64,000 nucleotides of DNA from an uncultured Clostridia bacterium (GTDB lineage Bacteria > Bacillota > Clostridia > Monoglobales > Monoglobaceae): assembly GCA_934463175.1 (NCBI GenBank), contig CAKSIW010000003.1, positions 14,816 to 78,815 of the forward strand. The letters run 5' to 3'. How positions within the stretch are numbered: position 1 is the first letter of the stretch; each line of letters begins with the position of its first letter. Positions 52,708 to 62,148 of the stretch are shown piece by piece. The translations under genes were made by a program, and so were the position numbers. The notes under the pieces were generated by a model that saw only the letters and a list, made by a program, of their open reading frames with translations, made no database searches and had not been told where the DNA came from.

Positions 52708-55392
52708 CTAAAGCTCCTTCAGAACGTTATACATAATCTGTGCGGTCTCCGCACGTGTTACGGAAAGCGACGGTGCAAACATATTGTTTCCTATGCCCGA
52801 TATGACGCCCCACCGTGCAAGACGCGCAATTGCGTCCCTTGCCCAGTCGGCTGCAAATTCGCTGTCCTCAAAGGTCACTCCGTCATTCTGGTCATAAAGC
52901 TCAATGTTCTTTGCCGCAGCTGCACGGTCAACCATCACTGCCAGCATTTCACGCGTGATTACATCATCTCCGCCGAACATTCCGTCACCGATACCGTTGA
53001 CAATCCCGAATGCCGCCGCAGTCTCCGCATAGCTGCTCCACCATTTGCCCTCGCCGTCTCTGAACGCGCCCGCTGAATCCGAACTGAAGCCGAATGCCTC
53101 AACAACAATCTTTGCAAGCTCACCGCGCGTCACATAATCGTTCGGGCGCATTTCTCTGCCGTCACCAATCATAATCTTCCTGCTGCTCATATATGAAACC
53201 GCGTCATAGAACCAATCGTCCTTGCCGACATCGGAAAATTCGGACTCCGCCTCATTTTCGCCGCCGTCCGACGGCTGCTGCTCTGACGGCTTGGGAACCA
53301 GTGAGATTCCGCCTCCGCCGCCTCCGCCGCTGTTGTTGCCCGATGCCACATTGCCCGGCGAAATGACCGAACCGCCCGAAGGCTTTGACGAGTCATCCTT
53401 GAACGGCTTCAAAATTTCATTAAGCTTGCCGCAAATATCCTTCACACTCGCCTCAGCCGCGTTAATCTCCATTTCCGACGCACTGATATAGAAGCTTGTT
53501 CTTTCGCTGTCGGTGATTCCCGAAGCGTTCAAATCCGCCGTATCAAAACCGTTGTTCTTAAGAATAACGCTGTTTGCGTTGATGAAATCCACAATTTCAT
53601 CACGCGTGATGTCCGAAAACCTGATGACAAGCTCCGAATCTCTTATTGCATTCCGCAAATCGTCAAGCGTGTTATATGCCGCTCTGCCGTTCATAATCCG
53701 CGTGCAGTATTCGCTCCTTCCGTCAATCAGAGCCGAATCGGCATACAGCTTTCCGCTGTGCAGCTTCAAAACCTCTTTAAGCTCCGCCGCGTCGGACGCT
53801 CCCTTGACAGCGGCAAGCACCGCGTTCTCCCAGTCTGCGCCGTAATAGTATGTGTCTATGGTCACAGGCGTGATTTCACTGCCCGTTATGCTGATTGTCA
53901 GCTTCTGCGGCACCTCGTCTCCCGTCAGAGTCCTGCTCCACACAAAGCTGTTGTCGGCGTCCGCGGTTATTGTTCCCGTCTCGTGTATGTCGGCTGTGCT
54001 GTCATCACCGTCATCGCCGTCCGCGCATATATTGACCGCCTGCGCCACTGTGTCGCTGAAGCTCCCCTCAAGCCTGATTTCACCGTCTCCGCACACCATG
54101 CTGTTCACTGTGACAGTGCGCGCCGAAACCACGCCGAGACTGTGGGTGTCGCTGAGAACCACGCCGTCGTCTCTTGTTGCCGCCGCAGTTAAAACCAGGT
54201 CGCCCTCAAAGCCCTCTGCAATGTTCAGCACCATGCCGCCGCTGCCGTCATCATCAATCGAAAGCTTTGTGCTGTCTGCGTCCGTGCCGTCAGCGTTTTT
54301 GACGCTCCACGAAATGTCTCCGTCCGTGAGATTGTTTTTCTGCGTATACACTCCTGCCTCCAGAGGCATTGCCAGTCCGCCTGCCTCAACAGCAGTCTGT
54401 GACGGCATTGTGCCGCCTGCGTTAATTCTCACAAATGCCGCAGTGGTGTCATCGCCGTTCTCCGTGTCAATCACCGCACCCTTGAAAATGCTGATTTCAT
54501 TGTCCAGCTCCGCAGACCCCGGCACACATGCCGACATCAGACGGTCAATCATGTTCTGCGGAACCTTCCCGTCGGTATATCCTGCCTCTGCGTTCACCGC
54601 CAGGCTGCGCGCCTTGAAATATGACAAATCAAGCTCGTAATCGGAATCGTTCGTGTTGACGATTTTGATATTGTCAAGATAATACAGCGGGTCGGACGCA
54701 CTGTTCGGGCTGCCCGAATGTCTGTTCGCATTCGATTGGAATATGCGCCCCAGATGATTCTTTGTTCCGCTCTGATTGCCCATCTGACCCGACAGCTTTT
54801 CCGTATCATTCATATAAATATGATATTTCGGTCTCCCGTCGCCCGTCACGGCACCCTCATTCCAGTCAATTGCAATGAATACGTTATACCACTTGTCAAA
54901 CTCCACGCCCTCGGCTATTGCCGTGCACTGAGCAGCCGTTCCCTGGTGCCCAGCAACAAGCTTTCTTTCCGTTCCGTCACTGACATACCAGACCGCCGCA
55001 CGGTTATTAATGCCCGAGGTGTCCCAGCGGCTCATCACAAGCTGCGCCTCTCTCAAATCATTTTCCTCATCGCCTGCCATTGACGGAATCATGAAATCCG
55101 CGCTTATGAAAATCTCGGCTGATTCATCGTTCCGCTCCGTATCCGTAATCGGGTCGGAGGCGGCGTCAAGCCTGTAAATGTAGTTCCAGTCCTCCTGTCT
55201 CTCCTGTACGTATGCAAACTTATTTCCGTTCTCCTCCCTGACACCCGTGCCAACAAAAGCCGTGGTTGCCGCGCCTGTTGCTTTGCTTTCAAAGTCCTCT
55301 TCGTAATATACCTCATACGCCGATGCCTGCATTGATGTCAGCATTGCACATGCACAAAGCAAGCTGACCGTTCTCATAACCCTTTTCATCAT
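52708..55392 (-). CDS. SLH-anchored surface protein with LamG-like domain
   Basis: This 894-residue exported protein has a signal peptide (MRTVSLLCACAMLTSMQASA). A LamG-like glycan-binding domain follows (about 25-260; EFDKWYNVFIAIDWNEGAV, PLYYLDNIKIVN), then a beta-rich and a helical middle part. A poly-glycine linker (about residues 690-700) leads to three C-terminal SLH domains (FSDVGKDDWFYDAVSYM, WWSSYAETAAAFGIVNGIG, WARDAIARLARWGVISGIG). It probably holds pectin at the cell surface; no catalytic motif was recognised. It lies between the other SLH protein and the PL26-like protein in the same transcript. Confidence 0.82.
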   Translation of the reverse strand: MMKRVMRTVSLLCACAMLTSMQASAYEVYYEEDFESKATGAATTAFVGTGVREENGNKFAYVQERQEDWNYIYRLDAASDPITDTERNDESAEIFISADFMIPSMAGDEENDLREAQLVMSRWDTSGINNRAAVWYVSDGTERKLVAGHQGTAAQCTAIAEGVEFDKWYNVFIAIDWNEGAVTGDGRPKYHIYMNDTEKLSGQMGNQSGTKNHLGRIFQSNANRHSGSPNSASDPLYYLDNIKIVNTNDSDYELDLSYFKARSLAVNAEAGYTDGKVPQNMIDRLMSACVPGSAELDNEISIFKGAVIDTENGDDTTAAFVRINAGGTMPSQTAVEAGGLAMPLEAGVYTQKNNLTDGDISWSVKNADGTDADSTKLSIDDDGSGGMVLNIAEGFEGDLVLTAAATRDDGVVLSDTHSLGVVSARTVTVNSMVCGDGEIRLEGSFSDTVAQAVNICADGDDGDDSTADIHETGTITADADNSFVWSRTLTGDEVPQKLTISITGSEITPVTIDTYYYGADWENAVLAAVKGASDAAELKEVLKLHSGKLYADSALIDGRSEYCTRIMNGRAAYNTLDDLRNAIRDSELVIRFSDITRDEIVDFINANSVILKNNGFDTADLNASGITDSERTSFYISASEMEINAAEASVKDICGKLNEILKPFKDDSSKPSGGSVISPGNVASGNNSGGGGGGGISLVPKPSEQQPSDGGENEAESEFSDVGKDDWFYDAVSYMSSRKIMIGDGREMRPNDYVTRGELAKIVVEAFGFSSDSAGAFRDGEGKWWSSYAETAAAFGIVNGIGDGMFGGDDVITREMLAVMVDRAAAAKNIELYDQNDGVTFEDSEFAADWARDAIARLARWGVISGIGNNMFAPSLSVTRAETAQIMYNVLKEL

Positions 55393-55414
55393 AAAACATT
55401 CATCTCCCGTCTGA

Positions 55415-58177
55415 TTAATCGTTTACATATTTCACAACAATCTGAACATCAATGCGGTTCACATATACCCACACATAATCGCCGACATTCAGGTTTATTC
55501 TGTCGCCCGGAACCTCAACCGTGTTGCGTTCCGCATTATATATCATATAAACAGGAGTGGTGCGTCCGATACACAGTCTGGCATTCGCCGACGCGTCAAC
55601 CTTCATTGAAGAATCAATGTTGAACTCCGTCACATCACCCACAACCCGTCTGAAGTCTCCCAGCCATGGCATGTTTTCCTTTTCCTGATATATTTCATCT
55701 GCCCTTGCGGTGTGCGTCCTGTCATATTCGTGAAGCACAACATATCCTGCGATTTTGCCTCTGCTGTTTGTCATCACCGAAATAATATCCCCCGCTTCAA
55801 GCTCGGAAATTTTCGTTATGGTTGTCGGAACTCCGTATTCCCCCGTTGAGGTGAGAGCACCGTCCGCAACCGCCTTGCGGTCGCCGCCGTAGCTTGTGTT
55901 CAGCGGTGCAAGGTCATCACTGACCGCACGGAGCGTGCTCGGCATATCGCCGCGCTGGAGCGACAGCTCGGTCACAATGTCGCCGTTCTCGTCCAGCACC
56001 TTTGAGTTCTCCTTGACCAGCCATGTTCCCGAGGTGTTGAAATACAGGCTTCCGCCTCCGCCGTTGTTTCTCTTCGCGCTGACGTCCTTGACAACGGCAT
56101 ATTTAACCGTTAAGGTGTCGGACGTATCATATATCTCAAGCTGCAAATTCCTGAACGAACCGCCTCTCATGGCATATTTGCCTATGTCAAAATCCTCAGC
56201 CGAAACACTTCCCGAGGTTGCATAAATCACAATCGTGCGGTTGTCGAAGTAATATCCGTTCTCCATATAACGGTCATATCTGTACAGCGCGTCAGCCGTT
56301 GTACTCTTGAAGTCCAATGAGAAATATTGGTTATCATAGCCGATATAGTCAGGCTCGTCTGTGTGGTCAACCGCCATTTGCAGAAGCGCAAGCCTGCCCG
56401 AATCGTCCAGCTCATACTTCACCATCTGAGGCTCAAGCTGACCTGCCGCAAGCATTGCCGTGATGTCCTTGTCCTGAACCGCATAGCCCGTGCTGTATAT
56501 TCCGTTGCGCTCTCCCGCAAACCTGAGCTTTTCCGAAGGCTCCAGGTCAATCATTTCGCCCTGCATTGTGTATATGCGGAATTTATAGCTGTTGTCAAAC
56601 ACACCCTCTGCGCCGACACCGACCAGATATCCATAGTCCAGAGCGTCTCTGACCTGAAAATCATTATACGCAACAATCAATTCCTCATTTGCAAGACAGA
56701 ACGTGCCGGTGAGTCCGAGTCTGCTCTCAAACTCCGGTCTCAGCTCATTTGTCACGCGGTACGGCTTGCCGTCAATGTAAAAATAATCCTTGCTTATGCT
56801 CTCAATCCTGCCCTTGACAACACCCGAAAGCAGACGCAGGCGGATATATTTGTTCGAGTCAAAGCTGCCGTCGTCCTTGAAGCTGCACATAATTTCAAAC
56901 ACCGAGTCACGTGTGATAACCGATTTGTCAGCAAGGCGGTCTCCCGTCACAATGCTGATTAAGTCCTCGCTGAAATCGTTCAGACGGAGCGGCTGTTTTC
57001 CGTATTCGTCCGTCATAACCCCGTCATATTCCTCAAAGCTGTGCACCTTGTAGTATACATATTTTTCAATGGAAATCACGTCATACACACCGTCGCTGTT
57101 GCTGTCGGTCAGATACACCGTGCCGTTTTCAGGCTTGAAATCGGCGTTTTTCACCGAAACGCTCGACACGCCGTTAATGAACACACTTGCACGGGGGTCA
57201 AGAGCCACTGTCTTTTGCGAAGAGCTGCCGTTTTGGCTGTATTCAAGCCGCGGACTGCGCTTGCTTGCCGCAGAATCGCCGCTGTCAAAGCCCTGAGCCG
57301 ACACAATGTCATAGGCGTCAACCGTCAGAACCGAACCGCTCTTATACATATAGACAACCTCTGCGCCGTCATCGGTATCGCGCGTGTAGAAAATCACCTT
57401 CTGCCCTATGTTGATGTAGCTGTCGGCTGAAGAATAATACGGATTTTCGTATATCACACCGCCGATGATGATATGGTCGCCGTCCGCCGCGCTTTCGCCG
57501 CTTAGTGCCAAGCCGCAGATTGAAGTGACCGTTCCGTTCTCCTCCTTCACACCGAAGATTTCCTCCATGAATGTGTTTTGGCTTATTGCATATCCCGTTC
57601 CCGACACCGAAACAGGCATGTTCAGTCCGACATATTTTGAACGGAGCATGTTGAATATCATCATTGAGGCATCAGCACCCGTCAGCTGTCTGCCCGACGG
57701 CATGTTTTTCACAAGCCCGAGACGGGAAGCCTGAAGCATATAATCCGTCGGGTATGAAATATCCTGCATGATATGCTCATATCCCAGAACTCTGAGACAT
57801 ATTGCGGCAGCCTCCTCCGAAAGAATGATTCTGTCAGGCTCAAAAAGACCCGTCTCATCAGCGTAAACAAAGCCCAGACTTGCCGCCGTGTTCACATAGC
57901 GTCCCTGCTCGCCGTTCACATCAGAGAAAAAAGTCTCGTTTGTCAGAATGTAATTTCCCGATGCCTGAACCGCAAGAATTGCAAAGTCTCCTCTTGTTAT
58001 GTATGCGTCCTCGTTGAACACAGCCGAAATTCCCATACGGTTCAGCAGCACTTCCGGGTTGAAGTCCTTCAGCTCCGCGGGGCTTTCCGCAGCGTGCGCC
58101 AAACAGCCGCACAGCATGAGCGAAAACGAGACAAGCATTGCAGACAAGCGTCGAAAAGTTGTGTTGCGTTTAAACAT
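55415..58177 (-). CDS. SLH surface protein with N-terminal SLH domains, function unknown
   Basis: This 920-residue exported protein has a signal peptide (AMLVSFSLMLCGCLAHA) and SLH domains directly after it (about 30-190; ITRGDFAILAVQASGNYI, FFSDVNGEQGRYVNTAASLG). About 700 residues of beta-rich repeats follow, with many short OB- or barrel-like segments (GDHIIIGGVIYENPYY, VKGRIESISKDYFYIDGKPY, AGDIISVMTNSRGKIAGYVV). I do not recognise the C-terminal part. It may be structural, or a scaffold for the neighbouring enzymes. MFKRNTTFRR is taken as the start since AAAGGA precedes it. It is the first gene of the minus-strand locus, divergent from the AraC regulator. Confidence 0.78.
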   Translation of the reverse strand: MFKRNTTFRRLSAMLVSFSLMLCGCLAHAAESPAELKDFNPEVLLNRMGISAVFNEDAYITRGDFAILAVQASGNYILTNETFFSDVNGEQGRYVNTAASLGFVYADETGLFEPDRIILSEEAAAICLRVLGYEHIMQDISYPTDYMLQASRLGLVKNMPSGRQLTGADASMMIFNMLRSKYVGLNMPVSVSGTGYAISQNTFMEEIFGVKEENGTVTSICGLALSGESAADGDHIIIGGVIYENPYYSSADSYINIGQKVIFYTRDTDDGAEVVYMYKSGSVLTVDAYDIVSAQGFDSGDSAASKRSPRLEYSQNGSSSQKTVALDPRASVFINGVSSVSVKNADFKPENGTVYLTDSNSDGVYDVISIEKYVYYKVHSFEEYDGVMTDEYGKQPLRLNDFSEDLISIVTGDRLADKSVITRDSVFEIMCSFKDDGSFDSNKYIRLRLLSGVVKGRIESISKDYFYIDGKPYRVTNELRPEFESRLGLTGTFCLANEELIVAYNDFQVRDALDYGYLVGVGAEGVFDNSYKFRIYTMQGEMIDLEPSEKLRFAGERNGIYSTGYAVQDKDITAMLAAGQLEPQMVKYELDDSGRLALLQMAVDHTDEPDYIGYDNQYFSLDFKSTTADALYRYDRYMENGYYFDNRTIVIYATSGSVSAEDFDIGKYAMRGGSFRNLQLEIYDTSDTLTVKYAVVKDVSAKRNNGGGGSLYFNTSGTWLVKENSKVLDENGDIVTELSLQRGDMPSTLRAVSDDLAPLNTSYGGDRKAVADGALTSTGEYGVPTTITKISELEAGDIISVMTNSRGKIAGYVVLHEYDRTHTARADEIYQEKENMPWLGDFRRVVGDVTEFNIDSSMKVDASANARLCIGRTTPVYMIYNAERNTVEVPGDRINLNVGDYVWVYVNRIDVQIVVKYVND

Positions 58178-58222
58178 TTCTCTTGATCCTTTCTTTGTAT
58201 AAGCTGTACTTTCACATTTTCT

Positions 58223-58250
58223 ATTGGTTATTTTGTCCAATAAAACCAAT
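58223..58250. promoter_or_regulatory. Dyad-symmetric candidate operator in the divergent promoter region
   Basis: ATTGGTTATTTT (58223-58234) and AATAAAACCAAT (58239-58250) form a 28-bp imperfect palindrome with 7-bp perfect outer arms. It lies about 50 bases upstream of the minus-strand start at 58177 and 80 bases from the AraC promoter, a suitable place for a regulator of both. Confidence 0.45.
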
Positions 58251-58330
58251 CAGAGTCTTGACAATATTATTTCTTTTTTTGATTGTAACATAAGTTTTTC
58301 AATGTTTCCTTGATTTTTTTATTATTTTTC

Positions 58331-58359
58331 TTGACATTTCTACGATTTTGTATTATTAT
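58331..58359 (+). promoter_or_regulatory. Sigma-A promoter of the AraC regulator gene
   Basis: TTGACA (58331-58336), a 17-base spacer and TATTAT (58354-58359) lie just before AGAGGTGAT and the ATG at 58381. The leader would be about 15 bases. Confidence 0.7.
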
Positions 58360-58380
58360 CATCAGAAAGAGGTGATTTTA

Positions 58381-59199
58381 ATGCTCAGGAGAGACTTTAT
58401 TTTAGATCAGAAGAACTACCTGTTCATCGAAGACGTTGCAAGGGACTATCCCATGCCCGACCCTCACTATCACAACTATTACGAAATCTATTTTCTGGTT
58501 TACGGAAGATGTAACTTTTCCGTTGAAGACCACCTTTTTCAGCTCAAGAGAAATGACATGCTCATCATTCCTCCCGGGCTGACTCACTGCGGCTGCGAAT
58601 ATCCCGAAATGAGCCGCCGCGTGATTATAAATTTTTCAAAGGACTGTGTTGATAACGAATTTAACGAAAAGCTTTCCGCTTTCAGAAGCAATAACTTCTA
58701 TATTCCGCAGGATCCCACGCATGTCTACAACATCATAGGCGACATGACAAAGGAATACATCGGCATTGACTCGCTTTCAAAAAGACTGCAATACTGTCAC
58801 CTGACCCTTCTTCTGGAATATATCATCAGAAACAAAACCCGAACCCAGTATGTGCCGTCGCAGAACCGCGTCATACAGACAACCGAGAGCTTCATGAAAT
58901 TTGTCACCGACAACTATGCCGAGGACATTTCAATTGCCGATTTGTCAAAGCAGTTCGGCTACAGCGCGAATTATATCTCAAAGCTGTTCAAGGATAATCT
59001 CGGAATGGGCTTCAATCAGTATCTCACGCTTCAGCGGATTAAAAGCGCGGAATATATGCTGTCAACCACCTCAACGCCCATATGCGAAATTGCCGTTGTC
59101 TGCGGTTTCAATGACAGCAACTATTTTTCAACCGTGTTCAAAAAGCTGCACGGCATATCACCGTCAAAATACAGATCCATTCGCCAAAAAAATTTATAA
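58381..59199 (+). CDS. AraC-family regulator with cupin sensor domain
   Basis: This 272-residue regulator has an N-terminal AraC-type cupin (DPHYHNYYEIYFLVYGRCNF, LIIPPGLTHCG) for ligand sensing. The C-terminal double helix-turn-helix is seen in ISIADLSKQFGYSANYISKL and ICEIAVVCGFNDSNYFSTVF, followed by HGISPSKYR. It is divergent from the pectin locus and directly upstream of GH127, so it likely activates one or both in response to a sugar such as arabinose or rhamnose. The start at 58381 has AGAGGTGAT upstream. Confidence 0.92.
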   Translation: MLRRDFILDQKNYLFIEDVARDYPMPDPHYHNYYEIYFLVYGRCNFSVEDHLFQLKRNDMLIIPPGLTHCGCEYPEMSRRVIINFSKDCVDNEFNEKLSAFRSNNFYIPQDPTHVYNIIGDMTKEYIGIDSLSKRLQYCHLTLLLEYIIRNKTRTQYVPSQNRVIQTTESFMKFVTDNYAEDISIADLSKQFGYSANYISKLFKDNLGMGFNQYLTLQRIKSAEYMLSTTSTPICEIAVVCGFNDSNYFSTVFKKLHGISPSKYRSIRQKNL

Positions 59200-59216
59200 T
59201 TAAGGAGACATAAATC

Positions 59217-61118
59217 ATGCAGACAGAAATTGAAACCAAATATACGGGGTATATTGACAAAATGATACGCTACATCGAAAGCTTCAGGCTGGCGGACGGT
59301 GTGCTGTGGAAAAGGTTTGTCGAACAGTTCAGGCTTCACTCCGACACGCAGGACTTCGGCTGGCGCGGAGAATATTGGGGCAAAATGATGCGCGGCGCAT
59401 GTTTTGTGTATTCATACACCAAAAACAGGGATTTATACGCTTCCCTGAAAAACACCGTTTCCGACATGATGAGCACCATGGAGGACAGCGGCAAGCTGAG
59501 TACATATGACGGCGAGCGCGAGTTCACGGGCTGGGACATCTGGGGCAGAAAATATGTGCTTCTGGGTATGCAGTATTTCACGGAAATATGCGGCGACGCG
59601 GAGTTCAAACGGGAAATCACGGAATGTATGTGCAGACAGCTTGACTATATCATGTCAAAAATCGGTCCGAAAGAAGAGGGCAAAAAGCCCATTACAGCAG
59701 CCACAAACCACTGGAGGGGGCTTAATTCGTCCTCAATTCTGGAGCCTGTCGTGAGGCTCTATAACCTCACGGGGAATGAAACCTATCTTAATTTTGCAAA
59801 ATATATTGTTGACTCGGGCGGCACCTCTGTTGTCAACGTTTTCAAACTGGCATATGAGGATAATTTCTACCCGTATCAATACCCCGTCACAAAGGCATAT
59901 GAACTGACCTCCTGTTTTGAGGGGCTTTTGGAATACTATAAAATAACAAAGACAGAATGGTACAGGACCGCGATTGTAAACTATGCAAACAAAATCCTTG
60001 AAAGCGATTTCACCGTCATCGGCAGCAGCGGCTGCACTCATGAGCTTTTTGACCATTCCTCGGTCAGACAGGCGAACACAACCAACGGAAAAATAATGCA
60101 GGAAACCTGCGTGACGGTGACACTGATGAAGTTTTTCAGCAGACTTTGCCTTCTGACGGGCGACAGCAAATTTGCGGACGCGTTCGAGCTTTCCATGTAT
60201 AACGCATATTTCGGCTCAGTGAACACAGAAGGCGCAATTGAGCCGACCATAAAGGACATATACCCCGATGCGGTCATTGAGCCTATGGCATTTGACAGCT
60301 ACAGTCCGCTGACCGCCGGCACGAGAGGCAACGGAATCGGCGGTCTCAAGCTCATGCCCGACAACCACTATTTCGGTTGCTGCGCCTGCATCGGGTCATT
60401 GGGTGCAGGGCTGATTCCAAAAATCGGATTTGTGAAGAATGACCGCGGTTTCACCTTCAATCTGTTCATTTCGGGAGAAATTAAAGCACAAACCGACCGC
60501 GGAAACACTGTTGTGTTCACAATCGAGACAGAATATCCGAAGTCTGGTGATGTGAAAATCGTTCTGTCGGCAGACAAAAGCGAGGAATTTGACGTGTTGA
60601 TCAGAAATCCGCATTGGAGCAGAAACACCTCCGTTTCTGTCAGCGGCGAAGAAATTCCCACGGAAAGCGGCGAATATATAAAAATACACAGAATGTGGAA
60701 AAGCGGCGATGTCATCAGTCTCAGGCTTGATATGAGAACAGAAATAATCCGTCCGACACCCTACGGACACGAGATTTTGATGAATCATGTCGTTTGGGGG
60801 CAAAACTATGTAATCCCGACATATGACATTGAGGACCCTGCTGCCAAAAACCACATTGCATTGAGAAGAGGTCCCGTCATTCTCGCAATGGACAACAGAC
60901 TCGGAAAATCGGTTGACAAGCCTTTGAGCATTGACAAAACCGCGCAATTCATTGAGACGGAGCTTGAAGATGAAACCAAAGCACCGTATGAATGTATGCT
61001 TGAAGCTTCAATCAAGGACAAAGGCGGCAGCAGGATATATCTGACCGATTATGCGTCAGCAGGAAAGCTTTGGAACGAGGAAAGCAAAATGGCGGCGTGG
61101 CTGCTTACCGAAAATTAA
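59217..61118 (+). CDS. GH127 family beta-L-arabinofuranosidase
   Basis: This 633-residue enzyme of the former DUF1680 family has an (alpha/alpha)6 barrel followed by beta domains. The zinc-cysteine active site of the HypBA1 type is visible: Glu and Cys in MQETCVTVTLMKFFSRL and the Cys pair in HYFGCCACIGSLGAG. Members cleave beta-L-arabinofuranosides from plant glycans such as extensin or pectin side chains. It has no signal peptide, so it is cytoplasmic. It lies 17 bases after the AraC gene (AAGGAGA upstream) and is co-transcribed with it. Confidence 0.92.
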   Translation: MQTEIETKYTGYIDKMIRYIESFRLADGVLWKRFVEQFRLHSDTQDFGWRGEYWGKMMRGACFVYSYTKNRDLYASLKNTVSDMMSTMEDSGKLSTYDGEREFTGWDIWGRKYVLLGMQYFTEICGDAEFKREITECMCRQLDYIMSKIGPKEEGKKPITAATNHWRGLNSSSILEPVVRLYNLTGNETYLNFAKYIVDSGGTSVVNVFKLAYEDNFYPYQYPVTKAYELTSCFEGLLEYYKITKTEWYRTAIVNYANKILESDFTVIGSSGCTHELFDHSSVRQANTTNGKIMQETCVTVTLMKFFSRLCLLTGDSKFADAFELSMYNAYFGSVNTEGAIEPTIKDIYPDAVIEPMAFDSYSPLTAGTRGNGIGGLKLMPDNHYFGCCACIGSLGAGLIPKIGFVKNDRGFTFNLFISGEIKAQTDRGNTVVFTIETEYPKSGDVKIVLSADKSEEFDVLIRNPHWSRNTSVSVSGEEIPTESGEYIKIHRMWKSGDVISLRLDMRTEIIRPTPYGHEILMNHVVWGQNYVIPTYDIEDPAAKNHIALRRGPVILAMDNRLGKSVDKPLSIDKTAQFIETELEDETKAPYECMLEASIKDKGGSRIYLTDYASAGKLWNEESKMAAWLLTEN

Positions 61119-61152
61119 AATTTTTGTTCAGGCTCTTTTCGGTCTGCTCTGC

Positions 61153-61193
61153 AAAACGCGGACACCGCACAAAGCGGTGTCCGCGTTTTTTTT
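61153..61193 (+). terminator. Strong intrinsic terminator after the GH127 gene
   Basis: A perfect 16-bp stem (61153-61168 with 61174-61189) has a 5-base loop and is followed by further T residues. Confidence 0.85.
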
Positions 61194-61231
61194 CAGCGTT
61201 TTTGTCTACTTTTTTGTCCGCGTTTTTGTCA

Positions 61232-61463
61232 GCGGTCAGTTTCAGACCCGTCCGCGATCAGTTTCAGACCCGTGTGCCGTCAGTCTCCAACCTGTGTACC
61301 GTCCGTCTCAACCCCGTCAGCGGTCAGTCTCCGGCCCGTGCGCCTCAACCCGTGCGCGGTCAGTCTCCAACCCGTGCGCCATCAGTTTTCAACCACTCTC
61401 AGTCCGCCTCAACCCCGTCAACCGTCAGTCTCCGACCCGTGTGCCGTCAGTCTCCAACCGTCC
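61232..61463. repeat. 22-bp degenerate tandem repeat array
   Basis: About eleven units match a consensus like gccgtcagtctccaacccgt plus two bases, mostly with a 22-base period; a few units are 14, 19 or 24 bases. There are no spacers between units. A 22-base period does not keep a reading frame, so the array is not coding. It lies between the GH127 terminator and the convergent ATC-hydrolase-like gene. Confidence 0.8.
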
Positions 61464-62066
61464 TCAGTCCCGACCGCCGTGCCGTTTTCTGAAAAAGTGA
61501 AAATCGCAGCACTCACCGCCGTACCCTAACGTGGTTGTTCTCTCAAAGCCTAATTTTTTCAGACCGCCGTATGTCACATCATCAACATCACAGAACATTC
61601 GGCACAGCTCCGCACAGCCGTTTTCCAGACATGCCGTGTGCCACAGACATTTTTTCATTGTCACATCAAAACAGTCCTTGCCGCAGCTCTGCGTGCTTTC
61701 CCACAAATCCGCCCTGCGCGTGACCGCAAGGAACGCACGGCTGTATATGAAATAAAACCACGGCACCGACTCCATTCTGACCATGAACAAATGCTTTTGA
61801 GCCGCGACCCGATCCTGCATATATTTTCGCATATATGCGTCCGATTCCTCCTTCGGAATACCGCTCTCCGACAATGCCTTATACAATGCTATGCGCGGAA
61901 GAATCGTCTGCACAAGCGTTTTCATTCGGCTCTTTGACTTTTCTTTTGTGTTTTCAGCGGCAAGACGGAATATTCTCTCCTGCCTCTCAAACAGGCTGCC
62001 GCCCCTGTCCGCTCCGAATTCCTCTGTCAAAAATGCTTTTATCTGTTTTTGCTGTTTAACCTTCAT
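61464..62066 (-). CDS. ATC-hydrolase-like protein
   Basis: This protein of about 200 residues matches the L-2-amino-thiazoline-4-carboxylic acid hydrolase family. Conserved cysteines lie in KCLWHTACLENGCAELCRMF, DVDDVTYGGL, and the C-terminal TLGYGGECCDFHF. The N-terminal half is helical and basic. Most members have no proven substrate, so the annotation is by family only. MKVKQQKQ is the preferred start (GGGAG at a good distance); ATG four codons upstream would be too close to it. The stop codon lies at the edge of the 22-bp repeat array. Confidence 0.75.
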   Translation of the reverse strand: MKVKQQKQIKAFLTEEFGADRGGSLFERQERIFRLAAENTKEKSKSRMKTLVQTILPRIALYKALSESGIPKEESDAYMRKYMQDRVAAQKHLFMVRMESVPWFYFIYSRAFLAVTRRADLWESTQSCGKDCFDVTMKKCLWHTACLENGCAELCRMFCDVDDVTYGGLKKLGFERTTTLGYGGECCDFHFFRKRHGGRD

Positions 62067-62148
62067 GGCACTCATCTCCCTGTTTCACGGATATTGTATC
62101 ACAAAGACACCGTAAAATCAAGAAGCTTTTCTGCGCTCCGCGGCGGCA

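Noticed and set aside
52729..52750. Fourth copy of the recombination site (contains ACATAATCTGT)
   Set aside because: Only 11 bases match, the second palindrome arm is absent, and the stretch is coding sequence of an SLH domain.
53758..54640. Long plus-strand open frames opposite the SLH protein gene
   Set aside because: They lie inside a well-supported secreted protein gene and show no domains or ribosome binding sites.
61232..61463. Possible CRISPR array (about eleven short repeats)
   Set aside because: Repeats are contiguous with no spacers, units are degenerate and of unequal length, and no cas genes are nearby.
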